DNA of 64,000 nucleotides from JAMOAW01 sp039908535 (GCA_039908535.1 JAMOAW010000016.1:1-64000); one strand, 5' to 3'. Numbered from the stretch's first letter, positions 9,100-18,442 are shown. Numbers and translations: made by a program. Notes: a model not told the origin generated them from the letters alone.

Positions 9100-10317
9100 A
9101 TGTTGACACAAAATTTAATTCGTTATTCTCTACGTAAAGATCGGCTTGAACCTCGCTATCAAGATCCCAACAGTCTGCTATTATTAAAATTGGCCGAAGA
9201 GTTGATCCAGGTCTATGAAGAGGGGATCGGTCAAACCCTTGAGGAGTTGGAGGAGATCACCCAACCGATTGTGAATGGCTATCGGTGGCCACTGCTGGCC
9301 AAAGGTCTGAATAAACTGTTATTGGACCGCTCCACCTTTCGCATGGAAAATGGCGAGAGGATCGATTTTCGAAGCAACGTTTTTACCCTCTCTACCCTGC
9401 GCTTAGCCCAATCTGGACTGGGAAATCTGGAGCACTATCGACAGGTGGTCGCCCAAGAGTTAAACCTAGATCCAGACGAACTAGGCCGCCAACTCTTTGC
9501 CGATCTACCCGACCGCCAACCTTTGGAAAAATTTCCAACCTTGTCCCCCAAAGCCTTATTAGAGACCTATAATGTGGCGTTGGTACAAGGGTTATTGCTG
9601 CAATCCGAATGGTTGGAACTACGTTTTGAAGAGCCGAAAATCGCCCCGCGTCGTCTATTATTTCGCCATTTAAAATTTTGTCGTCTCATGATTCGCGTCT
9701 GGCCACAGGAGGGTAATGGTTGGCGCATTCGAGTGGATGGTCCCTTGAGTATCTTACAAAATACCCGCAAATATGGTCTACAATTGGCGCGTCTTTTCCC
9801 TGTGATCTGCACCTTAAGCAAGTGGCGTTTAGAGGCACGCCTCCAACTAAAAGAGGGTCCCATAACCACATTGATAGTGGACGATTCGCAAGGACTAAAG
9901 GCCCATAACCCAAATTTAGGGATCTATATTCCAACCGAATTTAACCATTTTTCCCAAGCCTTTGCCGAGCAAAAAGGGGGATGGACCCTCTTAAAGGAGG
10001 CTCCTTTGGTTAAGTTGGAGCAACAAGAGTGGTGTGTGCCTGATTTTAGCTTTCAACATACCAATGGCACCAAAGTACATCTGGAGCTATTTCATCATTG
10101 GCACGAAACCACGCTCTTGCGTCGTTTAGAACAGCTCACCAAAAATAGTGGACGAGTGCCATTGGCGATTGGGGTGGATCGAGGGTTGGCCAAAAAAAAG
10201 GAACTCATCCAGCCCCTGGCGACCTCCCCCTGGTTTGCCCAGCATGGTTTTGTCTTTAATGATTTTCCGCCCGTCAAACGGGTGGTTCAGACTTTGGATG
10301 GTTTTTTGAGAACATAA
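9100..10317 (+). CDS. DUF790/Bax1-type nuclease
   Basis: A 405-residue DUF790-family protein. The N-terminal IRYSLRKDRLEPRYQDP and the C-terminal nuclease-like region with CVPDFSF and VHLELFHHWH match Bax1, the XPB-binding nuclease of archaea. The PD...(E) spacing fits a PD-(D/E)XK-like fold, but I cannot confirm the full active site by eye. Five bases separate it from the helicase gene, so the pair is almost certainly one transcript. By analogy it would nick DNA opened by the helicase. The transcript probably ends in the repeats that follow. Confidence 0.83.
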   Translation: MLTQNLIRYSLRKDRLEPRYQDPNSLLLLKLAEELIQVYEEGIGQTLEELEEITQPIVNGYRWPLLAKGLNKLLLDRSTFRMENGERIDFRSNVFTLSTLRLAQSGLGNLEHYRQVVAQELNLDPDELGRQLFADLPDRQPLEKFPTLSPKALLETYNVALVQGLLLQSEWLELRFEEPKIAPRRLLFRHLKFCRLMIRVWPQEGNGWRIRVDGPLSILQNTRKYGLQLARLFPVICTLSKWRLEARLQLKEGPITTLIVDDSQGLKAHNPNLGIYIPTEFNHFSQAFAEQKGGWTLLKEAPLVKLEQQEWCVPDFSFQHTNGTKVHLELFHHWHETTLLRRLEQLTKNSGRVPLAIGVDRGLAKKKELIQPLATSPWFAQHGFVFNDFPPVKRVVQTLDGFLRT

Positions 10318-10330
10318 TGCCCTAAAAAAA

Positions 10331-10473
10331 GGTACCACTACACTTAACCGTGGTCGTCTGTTTTTTGATTTTATTATTAAAAAAAAAGGGGTCTGGGGGA
10401 TTGCCCCCAGGGTCTTGACTTTGCTTTTTGTTCAGGCACGCGTTCATCGTCCACACTTAAATGTGGTGGTACC
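10331..10473. repeat. B-type element with terminal inverted repeats
   Basis: A 143-bp element bounded by GGTACCAC on the left and GTGGTACC on the right. The outer 26 bases form an imperfect inverted repeat. The interior holds TCTGGGGGATTGCCCCCAG and GTCTTGACTTTGC, shared with the other two B-type copies. It has no coding capacity. Its compact two-ended structure suggests a MITE-like non-autonomous element. Confidence 0.75.
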
Positions 10474-10615
10474 CAAAAAAAAATTAAAGGCCAAACCCTG
10501 GGGGATGAATCCCCCAGACCCCCTCTTTTTTTTAAGACTTAAAAAAAAGAGGGGAGGGAATTGGGGGGCGGTTCTCCGCCCCCCCAAGGTCTTGATGCTT
10601 ATTTATATAATACAT
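10474..10615 (-). repeat. A-type multi-hairpin repeat
   Basis: A copy in the minus orientation that abuts the B-type element directly and has lost the GCCCTGCGGGC end. It separates the DUF790 gene from the convergent flippase-like gene. Confidence 0.8.
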
Positions 10616-10645
10616 AAACAAAATCAAAGACTACACCCTGAGGCT

Positions 10646-11608
10646 TTATAAACGGTCCAGAGGCAAAAGCAACGATATACCGCATAATATCGCTACCACC
10701 AATGCCAATAAAAACTGCAGCATCCCATACGCCAAAGCCTGACTGCTGGGAATCCCATAAAAGCCCAAAATAAAAATCAAAATCGCTTCCCGCGTCCCCA
10801 ATCCCATAATGGTCACCGGAAGAATCGCCACCAAATTGGTCACGGCTGTCAATCCAGCCACTAAAAAAAACGAAAGTTGTAATTCCATAGCTTGCGCCAA
10901 TTCCGCAAAAGCCAGAAAACAGAGGAGCCAAGCCAGCACAGTGAGCAAAAATGTCCACCCCCAAACATTCCTACCCTGTAATTTCCGATGCCCTTCTAAA
11001 AATTCCTGAGTAAAATAGTGTACTTTCTGTGGCAAAAAATTTTGCAATTGATGCGCCACCCATTTTAAACTGTGTAAAATGGGTAGACGATGACGCATAA
11101 CCCATAAAAAAATCAATGCCATGCTGATGGCAATAAGCAAAGAAAACAAAAAAATATAGCTCTGGATAAACCAATACAAGACGGCAAGCGTACCGATCAA
11201 AAAAAGAACAAAGAGATCCAATAAACGATCATAAAAAACGCTCACCATCCCTGCGCCCATACTAATACCATGTTTTTTCAGATAAAACACTTTCAAAAAC
11301 TCACCCGATCGTCCAGGCGTGACAGATCCCAAAAAAACCGCATGGGCATAGACGTTTAAAGCATGACCGACTGACAATGATACCCCTTGCTGGCGCACAA
11401 AAAACCACCAACGCATCCCACGCAAAAAAAGATGGGGAATCATCAGCAGCACCGCCAACCCTAACAGACCAAGATGGCTATTGCGCAAAACCTGTAAAAC
11501 CTGTTCTGTCTCAATCCGCCATACCAACACGCCCAACACGCAAGGACCTAACAAACGCGCATAAAACGACCAATGCGAGACCGGTGCAGAGGCGTTGGGG
11601 GGGGTCAT
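10646..11608 (-). CDS. Flippase-like membrane protein (LPG synthase TM/UPF0104 family)
   Basis: A polytopic protein of about 320 residues with roughly eight hydrophobic segments. It carries the family marks TPGRSGEFLKVFYLKKHG and a C-terminal LPVTIMGLGTREAILIFILG. Members of this family (AglD- and YbhN-like) are linked to lipid-linked sugar or lipid handling; the substrate here is unknown. The ATG at 11608 overlaps the upstream GT2 stop as ATGA, and that gene in turn overlaps the radical SAM gene. The three are therefore translationally coupled and probably act in one pathway. Confidence 0.82.
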   Translation of the reverse strand: MTPPNASAPVSHWSFYARLLGPCVLGVLVWRIETEQVLQVLRNSHLGLLGLAVLLMIPHLFLRGMRWWFFVRQQGVSLSVGHALNVYAHAVFLGSVTPGRSGEFLKVFYLKKHGISMGAGMVSVFYDRLLDLFVLFLIGTLAVLYWFIQSYIFLFSLLIAISMALIFLWVMRHRLPILHSLKWVAHQLQNFLPQKVHYFTQEFLEGHRKLQGRNVWGWTFLLTVLAWLLCFLAFAELAQAMELQLSFFLVAGLTAVTNLVAILPVTIMGLGTREAILIFILGFYGIPSSQALAYGMLQFLLALVVAILCGISLLLPLDRL

Positions 11609-12648
11609 CGCCACCAAGTTTTTAAAATGGCGCGCGCAAATTGAAGACCATACATCACATTCCCGCCCTTTTTGGAGTGCCCCTGGGCCCGAACGCGAAC
11701 GGTCACGGGAGCCTCTCCCAATCGTACCCCTTTTTTAGCGGCATCGATAATTAATTCAGAGGTGTGATATTGATCCTGAAGCAAAAGAATGCGTGCAAGG
11801 TCACGAATTCGAAAGGCACGAAACCCATTGGAACAATCGGTAATTTTAACACCTGTTAACAATCGTATGATAAAATTAAAAAAATAGATACCAGCCAAAC
11901 GAACCCAACTGTCCTTCTCTCTTGTGCCCAACAATCGCGACCCGATCATAAAATCATAACGATCCTCTAAAATGGGTCGGATCAAACCAGCCATTTCGGT
12001 TGGATCGTGTTGCCCATCGGCATCCATCGTTACCACGATTTTGGCTCCCATCTCCTGAGCAATATCATACCCACAACGTAACGCCGCCCCCCCGCCTCGA
12101 TTAAAAGGGGGACGGATGGCAAATCCTCCAACGGCGCGCGCTTGCGCCAGGGTATCGTCTTGACTGCCATCATCAATCACCAATACCGCAGTCTGAAGAG
12201 ATTCGATTGCAGAGGGGATGGCTTGAATCACCCGACCGATGTTTTGAGCCTCGTTGTAAGCAGGAATAATAACCACTATTGGAGAAAACTGGCGGAGATC
12301 GACATAAAAATTTTTAAACTCTTGCAGTGTCAATCGTCGCACTAAAATATCAAATTGGTGCGATAATTTGGCATGTTTGGCCCGCTGACTGATGAGAAGC
12401 AACCAAATTAAAAGGGTAGAGACCACTAACAGAGCAATCAACCGCGAAAATTCAGTCGCTCTTAACAATAACATGTCACGTAATGCAGAAACGGTCTCTG
12501 GCCATAAAGAGACGGTGATTAAACCAAGAGAAAAAAGGGTACCCCAAAAAAAATCGACCCGCCATAAACGTCGTGCGCGAAATTGCAAAAACAAAATCAC
12601 AAAGAAAACCGAACCCAATATCATACCCAAAAGGCGTATAGTCGTCAT
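11605..12648 (-). CDS. DUF2304-GT2 fusion glycosyltransferase
   Basis: A 347-residue protein. The N-terminal third (about residues 1-105) has three hydrophobic segments resembling DUF2304. It is followed by a GT-A glycosyltransferase domain of the dolichol-phosphate mannosyltransferase type: VVIIPAYNEAQNIGRVI, VIDDGSQDDT, the metal-binding TMDADGQHDP and DCSNGFRAF. It probably transfers a nucleotide-activated sugar to a polyprenyl or other lipid carrier at the inner membrane. ATG start at 12648 is set by the ATGA overlap with the radical SAM gene; the longer upstream frame lies inside that gene. Confidence 0.88.
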   Translation of the reverse strand: MTTIRLLGMILGSVFFVILFLQFRARRLWRVDFFWGTLFSLGLITVSLWPETVSALRDMLLLRATEFSRLIALLVVSTLLIWLLLISQRAKHAKLSHQFDILVRRLTLQEFKNFYVDLRQFSPIVVIIPAYNEAQNIGRVIQAIPSAIESLQTAVLVIDDGSQDDTLAQARAVGGFAIRPPFNRGGGAALRCGYDIAQEMGAKIVVTMDADGQHDPTEMAGLIRPILEDRYDFMIGSRLLGTREKDSWVRLAGIYFFNFIIRLLTGVKITDCSNGFRAFRIRDLARILLLQDQYHTSELIIDAAKKGVRLGEAPVTVRVRAQGHSKKGGNVMYGLQFARAILKTWWR

Positions 12649-14069
12649 TTGGAACTCGTCTGCCGATTGGATCCCATAAGAAGGGACCATATTTTGAATA
12701 CCACAGCGCGCCGAAAGGTCCAAATAAATTTGAGAAAATCTCCAAAACGGCCATTCTGCACATAAAGACGCAGGTACATCTCCACCCGAAGATTTTCCAA
12801 AATGCGCATGTCTATCAAATTATTTTTCATAGCCATACCAAAATGTTTATCATATTTATCGAACTCTTGACTCAAAAGTTCAAACCCCTCTTTGCGGTTG
12901 AGGGCCAATTCATAGATTTCTGTTCCTGGCCAAGGGACCATCACCCCCACCACCACATCTGTTGGATTGAGTTGCACCACATGACGAATGGTTGCGCGGA
13001 TATCGGCTTCTGTTTCGCCAATGTGGCCAAAAATCAAAAAGGCCTTACAATTTATTTTAGCCGCTTTGACCAAAGAAACGGCTCGATCGATCATGTCGCG
13101 ATTGGTTTTTTTATTAGCCCGTTTTAACACATGCTCTTGAGTTGACTCCACCCCCAGGGCGATTTCGTAACAACCAGCACGACGCATCAAATCCAACAAT
13201 TCGGCATCAATGGCATTGACCCGAGTCATGGTTTTCCATTTAATCCCTGTATGTAAACCCGCTGCGATCATCTGTTCAAGAAGGTGCACCGTATGCTTGC
13301 GATTCACGGCAAAGGTGGGATCTGCAAAGAAAAATTCCCGCGCCCCACGCTCATGAATCACATAGCGTAACTCTTGAAGGATGACCTCTGGATTACGAAA
13401 AGAGACATTAAAATCGGTGGCATTAAAACAATAAGAGCAACGATAGGGACAGCCAATCGTAGTAAAAATATACCAAGTTGCCGCTTTACCATGAAAATCT
13501 TCCCATCTGGAGAGACCAACATCTGCCCAACGGGTACGATCTTTTTTGCGATTCTCGGTTCGCACATATTGCCCCTCCTGGTTTCGAAAAGCGATACCGG
13601 GAATATGCCCCAGATCATGCACAGATCCACCATTGACAAAATGTTGATAAAGATCCACCAAGGTATCTTTGCCTTCAAAAATACAAAGCACATCGATGAG
13701 AGGCCCTTCTGCCAAAGAGCGTTCTGGCAACGCAGAGACATGCGGCCCCCCCATCACCAAAGGGACACCTGGAAATTGTTGACGTAAGAGAGCGACTGTT
13801 TTTAAATCGTTGGCAAATTCTGTCGTATTGGAGTTGGTTAAACCAATCAGAGTAGGCCTGTTATCGCCCAAACTTTTCTGCATGCGTTGGATCAATGCCT
13901 CTGTCGTCATCTCCTCCAACTTGGCATCCACCAATTGATAAGGAATCTTTAAGTCAAAAAGTACCGCCGCCAGCAATGCCAGGGCAGGATTGGCGTAAGG
14001 TTCTCTTTTAAATTCCACGGCATAGGTCGAATGAACGTCTAAAAAAGGAGGATTTATCAAAAAAATCAT
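12645..14069 (-). CDS. B12-binding domain radical SAM enzyme
   Basis: A 474-residue protein. The N-terminal cobalamin-binding Rossmann region is at about residues 1-140 (IGLTNSNTTEF, VPLVMGGPHVSALPE). The radical SAM core has the cluster motif CPYRCSYC, then GVESTQEHVLKRANKK. Relatives (BchE-, HpnP-like) mostly methylate or rearrange unactivated carbons. Coupled to GT2 and flippase-like genes, it may modify a lipid or sugar of the envelope glycan. The ATG at 14069 has GGAG seven bases upstream; the open frame upstream of it runs into repeat sequence. Confidence 0.88.
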   Translation of the reverse strand: MIFLINPPFLDVHSTYAVEFKREPYANPALALLAAVLFDLKIPYQLVDAKLEEMTTEALIQRMQKSLGDNRPTLIGLTNSNTTEFANDLKTVALLRQQFPGVPLVMGGPHVSALPERSLAEGPLIDVLCIFEGKDTLVDLYQHFVNGGSVHDLGHIPGIAFRNQEGQYVRTENRKKDRTRWADVGLSRWEDFHGKAATWYIFTTIGCPYRCSYCFNATDFNVSFRNPEVILQELRYVIHERGAREFFFADPTFAVNRKHTVHLLEQMIAAGLHTGIKWKTMTRVNAIDAELLDLMRRAGCYEIALGVESTQEHVLKRANKKTNRDMIDRAVSLVKAAKINCKAFLIFGHIGETEADIRATIRHVVQLNPTDVVVGVMVPWPGTEIYELALNRKEGFELLSQEFDKYDKHFGMAMKNNLIDMRILENLRVEMYLRLYVQNGRFGDFLKFIWTFRRAVVFKIWSLLMGSNRQTSSK

Positions 14070-14097
14070 CACACGGCTCCATACATTTGGACGTGAA

Positions 14098-14229
14098 CAT
14101 AATGCCCTGCGGGCAAAAAAATCAAAATAAAAATCAAAACCCTGGGGGATGAATCCCCCAGATCCCAAAAAAAAGGGTGGGGGGAATTGGGGGGCGGTTC
14201 TCCGCCCCCAAGGTCTTGATTTTTTTTTA
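14098..14229 (-). repeat. A-type multi-hairpin repeat
   Basis: A copy in the minus orientation, shortened in its central A/T-rich part, between the GT-C-like gene and the radical SAM gene. Because both genes run leftward, it sits inside a putative operon and could attenuate read-through. Confidence 0.85.
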
Positions 14230-14243
14230 ATTCTTAAAAATCA

Positions 14244-16166
14244 TCAACGTCGATAAAAAAAGATCTCTTCTACACCAAACAAACCACCGCGCCGAATATA
14301 AAGCTCCAATATCGGACGAAAGATGGGTTGTATATCACTCCAAATAGAAAAACGCGCCATCTCTTGATAACCCGCTGCCAAAATTTTTTCTCTATCCGAA
14401 CCATCACTCAACAATGGGGCACGTTGATCTTCAAGATTACTGTCCCAATAAAGCCACCTACCTGGTCCATGAAGCATATTGTTGAGTTCTTTATGAACCA
14501 CAGCAAAAATTTCATCTTTGGGTTTTTGCAACCTACGTTGCAGCTGTTGAGATAAATTCATCTGTGCATCTTCTTCGAGCAACTCTCCCGCTGCCGGGGT
14601 AAATGCCACCGAATAACGATCCGTTATCTGTGCTGCTTGTTGACCAGACATCGGAGCAAGAGCTTGCATCAAACTGGGATAAGAGTTGTATGGCGGTCTG
14701 ATGACATTGATCACGGTTCCTGGTTCCAAATTGTGGGCCATCCAGACCGACGCCCGATCACGGATATGATCGTTAAATAAAAAATGGTTTAAAGCAATAG
14801 ATGGCCAAGCCAGACCACCCACCAGGATTAAAAGCAAAGAAAATCCCAAGGCCTGTTGTTTCTGACTCTGCATCCAAGGGGCAATAGCACGCACCATAAG
14901 CAGTAAAGCCAACGTAAATAACAAAATATTTCGAGGAGGTGATTGGGCTTTTACGTGCAAGATGGGCTGCCATATCAGCACAATGATCCAAGCCACCAAA
15001 AGTAGATCCGCCAATTTTGATTTTTTTAAACCGATACGCCAAAACCGAACAAGCATGGTCAACAGGGCAATCCAGATAAAAACCGCCCCTGGCCAACCCA
15101 CGCCCATGGGCAATACCCCGGTCAAAAAAAAGTCGATTCGAGCTGCCAAGTCTGGTTCATACAATTTGGCCCCACCGGCCATATTATAAAGATTATTGAC
15201 AAGACTTGAGATAAAGGCGGTGTCCGTCATCCAAGCCCAAAATAAAAACGCGCCATACAGAAGCGTCGCAACAACCAAAACAGCACCGCCAGCACCCAAC
15301 ACAGCGGGTCCAAAGAAAGAGTGGCGGGTTGGTCGTAGCCACCAAGCCAATAACACACCAAGCCCAACCACACCTATCAGGGGTAAGGCACTCCACTTGG
15401 TCGCCAAAGCCAAGCCAAGCCAAACCCCAGTCGGCCAAGCAAGCCCCAGCACCATTGACCAATGATCGGGAGGATTTTCTTGGAGCCTGTTTACCAATTT
15501 GAGACAAGAGAGAAAAAACAGCAGTTGCAGCAAAACATCCAAAATATTATAAGTCACTTGTGGTGAAATCGCCAAATGCAGAGGGGAAAAAAGAAATGCC
15601 ACCCCTAAAAACATCGCACTCAGTTGCTCCGTAAGGCCCATTGTATGTGGTCCATAATAACGCCGCCACAGGTGCAACAAAACCAAACCGGTCCATCCCG
15701 CCAAAATTAAATTGACCCATCGACCAATTTTAAAAAAAGGGTATAAAAAATAGGTCGGCTCCTGTGTAGGATGACCAAACAGCTCTTCCCAAAGGATGAC
15801 TGGTACCCCATAAACCAATTGTCCAACCGGATTAAAAGAGAGAGGATACCCTGGATGAACCCAAAGCAACGCGTGACGCAAATGGACCAAACGTTCCCTC
15901 AAGGAGAGTCCTGGAGCCATCATTCGCAAAAGTTCTGGTCGAGAATTGGCCGCATAGGAGGCGACTATGGCGTAGTGAGATTTTTCATCAGAGTAAATAG
16001 ATTGCAACAATTTGGGTTGCGAAGTGAGCGCAGGCGTATCAATACCACTCCACTGCCGTAAAGAATGGTCGGTAATAAGCCCACGTTCCAAACCTGGGGT
16101 GCGTATCAGGATGGTTGCCAAAAAAAAGAGAGTTAAAAGCAGTATCCATGGCACTCTATGGCTCAT
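14244..16166 (-). CDS. GT-C-type membrane glycosyltransferase candidate
   Basis: A 640-residue protein with about ten to twelve hydrophobic segments over the first 470 residues and a soluble C-terminal region of about 160 residues. After the first helix there is an extracytoplasmic loop with SDEKSHY, in the place where ArnT/PMT-like enzymes carry acidic residues. The overall shape matches GT39/GT83-like glycosyltransferases that use polyprenyl-phosphate sugars at the periplasmic face. Sequence similarity is too weak for me to name a family with certainty. It lies 31 bp downstream of sqdB. Confidence 0.6.
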   Translation of the reverse strand: MSHRVPWILLLTLFFLATILIRTPGLERGLITDHSLRQWSGIDTPALTSQPKLLQSIYSDEKSHYAIVASYAANSRPELLRMMAPGLSLRERLVHLRHALLWVHPGYPLSFNPVGQLVYGVPVILWEELFGHPTQEPTYFLYPFFKIGRWVNLILAGWTGLVLLHLWRRYYGPHTMGLTEQLSAMFLGVAFLFSPLHLAISPQVTYNILDVLLQLLFFLSCLKLVNRLQENPPDHWSMVLGLAWPTGVWLGLALATKWSALPLIGVVGLGVLLAWWLRPTRHSFFGPAVLGAGGAVLVVATLLYGAFLFWAWMTDTAFISSLVNNLYNMAGGAKLYEPDLAARIDFFLTGVLPMGVGWPGAVFIWIALLTMLVRFWRIGLKKSKLADLLLVAWIIVLIWQPILHVKAQSPPRNILLFTLALLLMVRAIAPWMQSQKQQALGFSLLLILVGGLAWPSIALNHFLFNDHIRDRASVWMAHNLEPGTVINVIRPPYNSYPSLMQALAPMSGQQAAQITDRYSVAFTPAAGELLEEDAQMNLSQQLQRRLQKPKDEIFAVVHKELNNMLHGPGRWLYWDSNLEDQRAPLLSDGSDREKILAAGYQEMARFSIWSDIQPIFRPILELYIRRGGLFGVEEIFFYRR

Positions 16167-16197
16167 GTACGGCTCTCCGGCCCATCAAAAATATGAT

Positions 16198-17346
16198 TTA
16201 CGCCCATTTCACGCCCCGAAAAAATTGTTCTTTTTGAATGGCATCCCGATGCTGGGCCAACTCCTTTAGCATCTCGACGAGAATCTGTTGCGTCAGCAGA
16301 TGTGGTTTCAGTCCTAAATCGTACAACGCGGTATGAACAGGCTGATAATAGTGTTCTTCACGCTCTATACGGGGATTTTCCAAGGCATCAATCTGCACCT
16401 GAAACCCCAGGGTGGATCCTGCCTGCGCGACCATTTGGGCCAGCTCGTTGACACTAAAAGTTTCGGTAAATTGGTTGAGAATACGCAACTCCCCCAGTTG
16501 AGCAGGGGTTTCCAAGGCCAACCGAACACACTGTAAGGTATCGCGTATATTTAAATATCCGCGCGTTTGTCCGCCTTTTCCATAGACAGTGAGAGGATAC
16601 CCCGCCACCGCTTGCACCATAAAGCGATTTAAAACGGTGCCGAACAATTCATCGTAACAAAAAAAGGGACGCAAACGCTTTTCATCGCGATTTTCGTCCG
16701 TTAAAATACCATAGACCGGTCCTTGCATCAGATCGGTAACCCGAAGATGCCACGTGCGCACATAGAACCATAACAGATCGGTGTCCATTATTTTAGTGGT
16801 ATGGTACAGAGAACCGGCTTGGCGGGGATAAAGAAAACGCTCCTCGCGCCCTTTGTGCTGAATGTGAATCCACCCCTCTTCAATATCAATGTTTGGCGTC
16901 CCATATTCACCCATGGTCCCCAATTTAATGATATGGGCTTGTGGCTGAAAACTCCGCACCGCTTGAATTAAATTAAAGGTGGTACGAAGATTGTTTTCCA
17001 AGGTTAAAGAGGCGGCCTCGCGACGTAACATAGAATAAGGAGCCGAGGGTTGTTCGGCATAATGAATGATCGCTTCGGGTTGCGAAAGACGAAACACCTT
17101 TTCAACAAAGGACCAGTCGGTGAGATCCCCGATATGGCATTGAATCGCATATCCTGAAACGGCTTGCCAAATGGCAACCCGATTGGGCAAAGTTGGCACT
17201 GAATATAGGGGTGGGACACTCTCTTCCAGTGCCAACCGACGGCGCAAATAGTTATCCACAACGGTGACTTGATGCCCACAGGAGGAAAGATGCATGGCCG
17301 TCGGCCATCCCAGATAGCCATCCCCACCCAATATCAATACATTCAT
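16198..17346 (-). CDS. sqdB: UDP-sulfoquinovose synthase
   Basis: An NAD-dependent short-chain dehydrogenase-type enzyme of 382 aa that converts UDP-glucose and sulfite to UDP-sulfoquinovose. The Rossmann motif GGDGYLG is at residues 8-14. The highly characteristic SQD1/SqdB block IIKLGTMGEYGTPNIDIEEG and the catalytic YHTTK follow, then RVTDLMQGPVYG. No sulfolipid synthase (SqdX/SqdD type) is recognisable nearby. The neighbours are glycan genes, so the product may feed a polysaccharide or glycoconjugate instead of, or as well as, SQDG. It is 23 bp downstream of the dehydratase gene. Confidence 0.9.
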   Translation of the reverse strand: MNVLILGGDGYLGWPTAMHLSSCGHQVTVVDNYLRRRLALEESVPPLYSVPTLPNRVAIWQAVSGYAIQCHIGDLTDWSFVEKVFRLSQPEAIIHYAEQPSAPYSMLRREAASLTLENNLRTTFNLIQAVRSFQPQAHIIKLGTMGEYGTPNIDIEEGWIHIQHKGREERFLYPRQAGSLYHTTKIMDTDLLWFYVRTWHLRVTDLMQGPVYGILTDENRDEKRLRPFFCYDELFGTVLNRFMVQAVAGYPLTVYGKGGQTRGYLNIRDTLQCVRLALETPAQLGELRILNQFTETFSVNELAQMVAQAGSTLGFQVQIDALENPRIEREEHYYQPVHTALYDLGLKPHLLTQQILVEMLKELAQHRDAIQKEQFFRGVKWA

Positions 17347-17369
17347 GTAAGATTACCCCCCAAGATAAA

Positions 17370-18413
17370 TTAATCTAATAGTCTATTTTCTTTTAGAAAA
17401 ATGCGCAATTGTTCTTTAGAGAGAGGCGGTTCTGATCCCGAGTCATAAGGGGTTGCGATACCTGGCGGGCCATATAATGGAAAATGGTCGGCGGTGGGAT
17501 GAAGATGGGAAAAGGCTGGCAAAATAACAAAAAATTGTTCCAGTTCGACGCTACGCCGTGCCTCTTCGCCATTGAGAAGTTCTTCATAAAATTTTTCTCC
17601 TGGTTTGGCCCCGATCACATTCAATGGCACCTGATCGGGACGTAACCCAAACGTAGGAGCCAACTCCTCAATAACGATTTCGGCCAGATCCACAATACGG
17701 ATGGTCTGCATTTTGGTGACAAACACCTCGCCACTCCTGGCCATGAATAAGGCATCCATAACCAATTTTACCGACTGTTCCAAGGTCATCACAAAGCGCG
17801 TCATGCCAGGATCGGTCAAGGTGACGGGGCGTCCCTGGGCGATTTGACGTTTAAACAGAGGCAAAACAGAACCGCGCGACCCCAAAATATTGCCAAAACG
17901 ACAACTAGCAAAGCGCGTGCCGTTTTTATCGGACTGCGCCATAGCTGCGGTGATCAAGCGTTCCGCCATCAGTTTAGAGGTACCCATGACATTGGTGGGA
18001 TTGACGGCCTTGTCCGAGGAGGTAAACAAAACCCGCTGCACCTGATTGGCCAAAGCGGCATCAATGACATTTTGCGTGCCAAGAATATTGGTTAATACCG
18101 CATTGCGTGGCGATTCTTCACACAACGTGACATGCTTGAAGGCCGCCACATGCAGGACATAATCCACCTTGCGAAAGCGATCCATCATCATATGGCGATC
18201 GCGGACATCCCCCAGCACAAGCCGAACTTCTTTTTGCGCATGGTAGGTCTCGGCCAGGTCGAAGAGTTGACTTTCGTTGTTGTCCAACCCAATCACCTGT
18301 TGGGGATTTTTCTCTAAAACACGAGTCAAAAGCTGCTGCCCAACGGTGCCGCAAACCCCTGTAATCAGAACCGTTTTACCTTGCCATAAATTTTCTTGTT
18401 GAAGGGAGATCAC
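17370..18413 (-). CDS. Nucleotide-sugar 4,6-dehydratase (WbpM/CapD type)
   Basis: A soluble 347-residue extended SDR enzyme. The NAD-binding motif is GVCGTVGQQLL and the catalytic region is SSDKAVNPTNVMGTSK. Met takes the place of the usual Tyr, which is typical of the WbpM/CapD branch of UDP-GlcNAc 4,6-dehydratases. GAKPGEKFYEELL is another family signature. It lacks the membrane domain of full-length WbpM. It is the first gene of the leftward glycan cluster, probably supplying a 6-deoxy-4-keto sugar. Confidence 0.87.
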   Translation of the reverse strand: MISLQQENLWQGKTVLITGVCGTVGQQLLTRVLEKNPQQVIGLDNNESQLFDLAETYHAQKEVRLVLGDVRDRHMMMDRFRKVDYVLHVAAFKHVTLCEESPRNAVLTNILGTQNVIDAALANQVQRVLFTSSDKAVNPTNVMGTSKLMAERLITAAMAQSDKNGTRFASCRFGNILGSRGSVLPLFKRQIAQGRPVTLTDPGMTRFVMTLEQSVKLVMDALFMARSGEVFVTKMQTIRIVDLAEIVIEELAPTFGLRPDQVPLNVIGAKPGEKFYEELLNGEEARRSVELEQFFVILPAFSHLHPTADHFPLYGPPGIATPYDSGSEPPLSKEQLRIFLKENRLLD

Positions 18414-18442
18414 TATTTTATTCCATTATCTCAAAGTTAAGA

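Noticed and set aside
12645..14168. Repeat-encoded N-terminal extensions (readings such as GGFIPQGF or MPAGH) on several genes
   Set aside because: These residues recur wherever an A-type repeat precedes a gene, and better starts with ribosome sites lie downstream (e.g. 14069, 34740, 23996).
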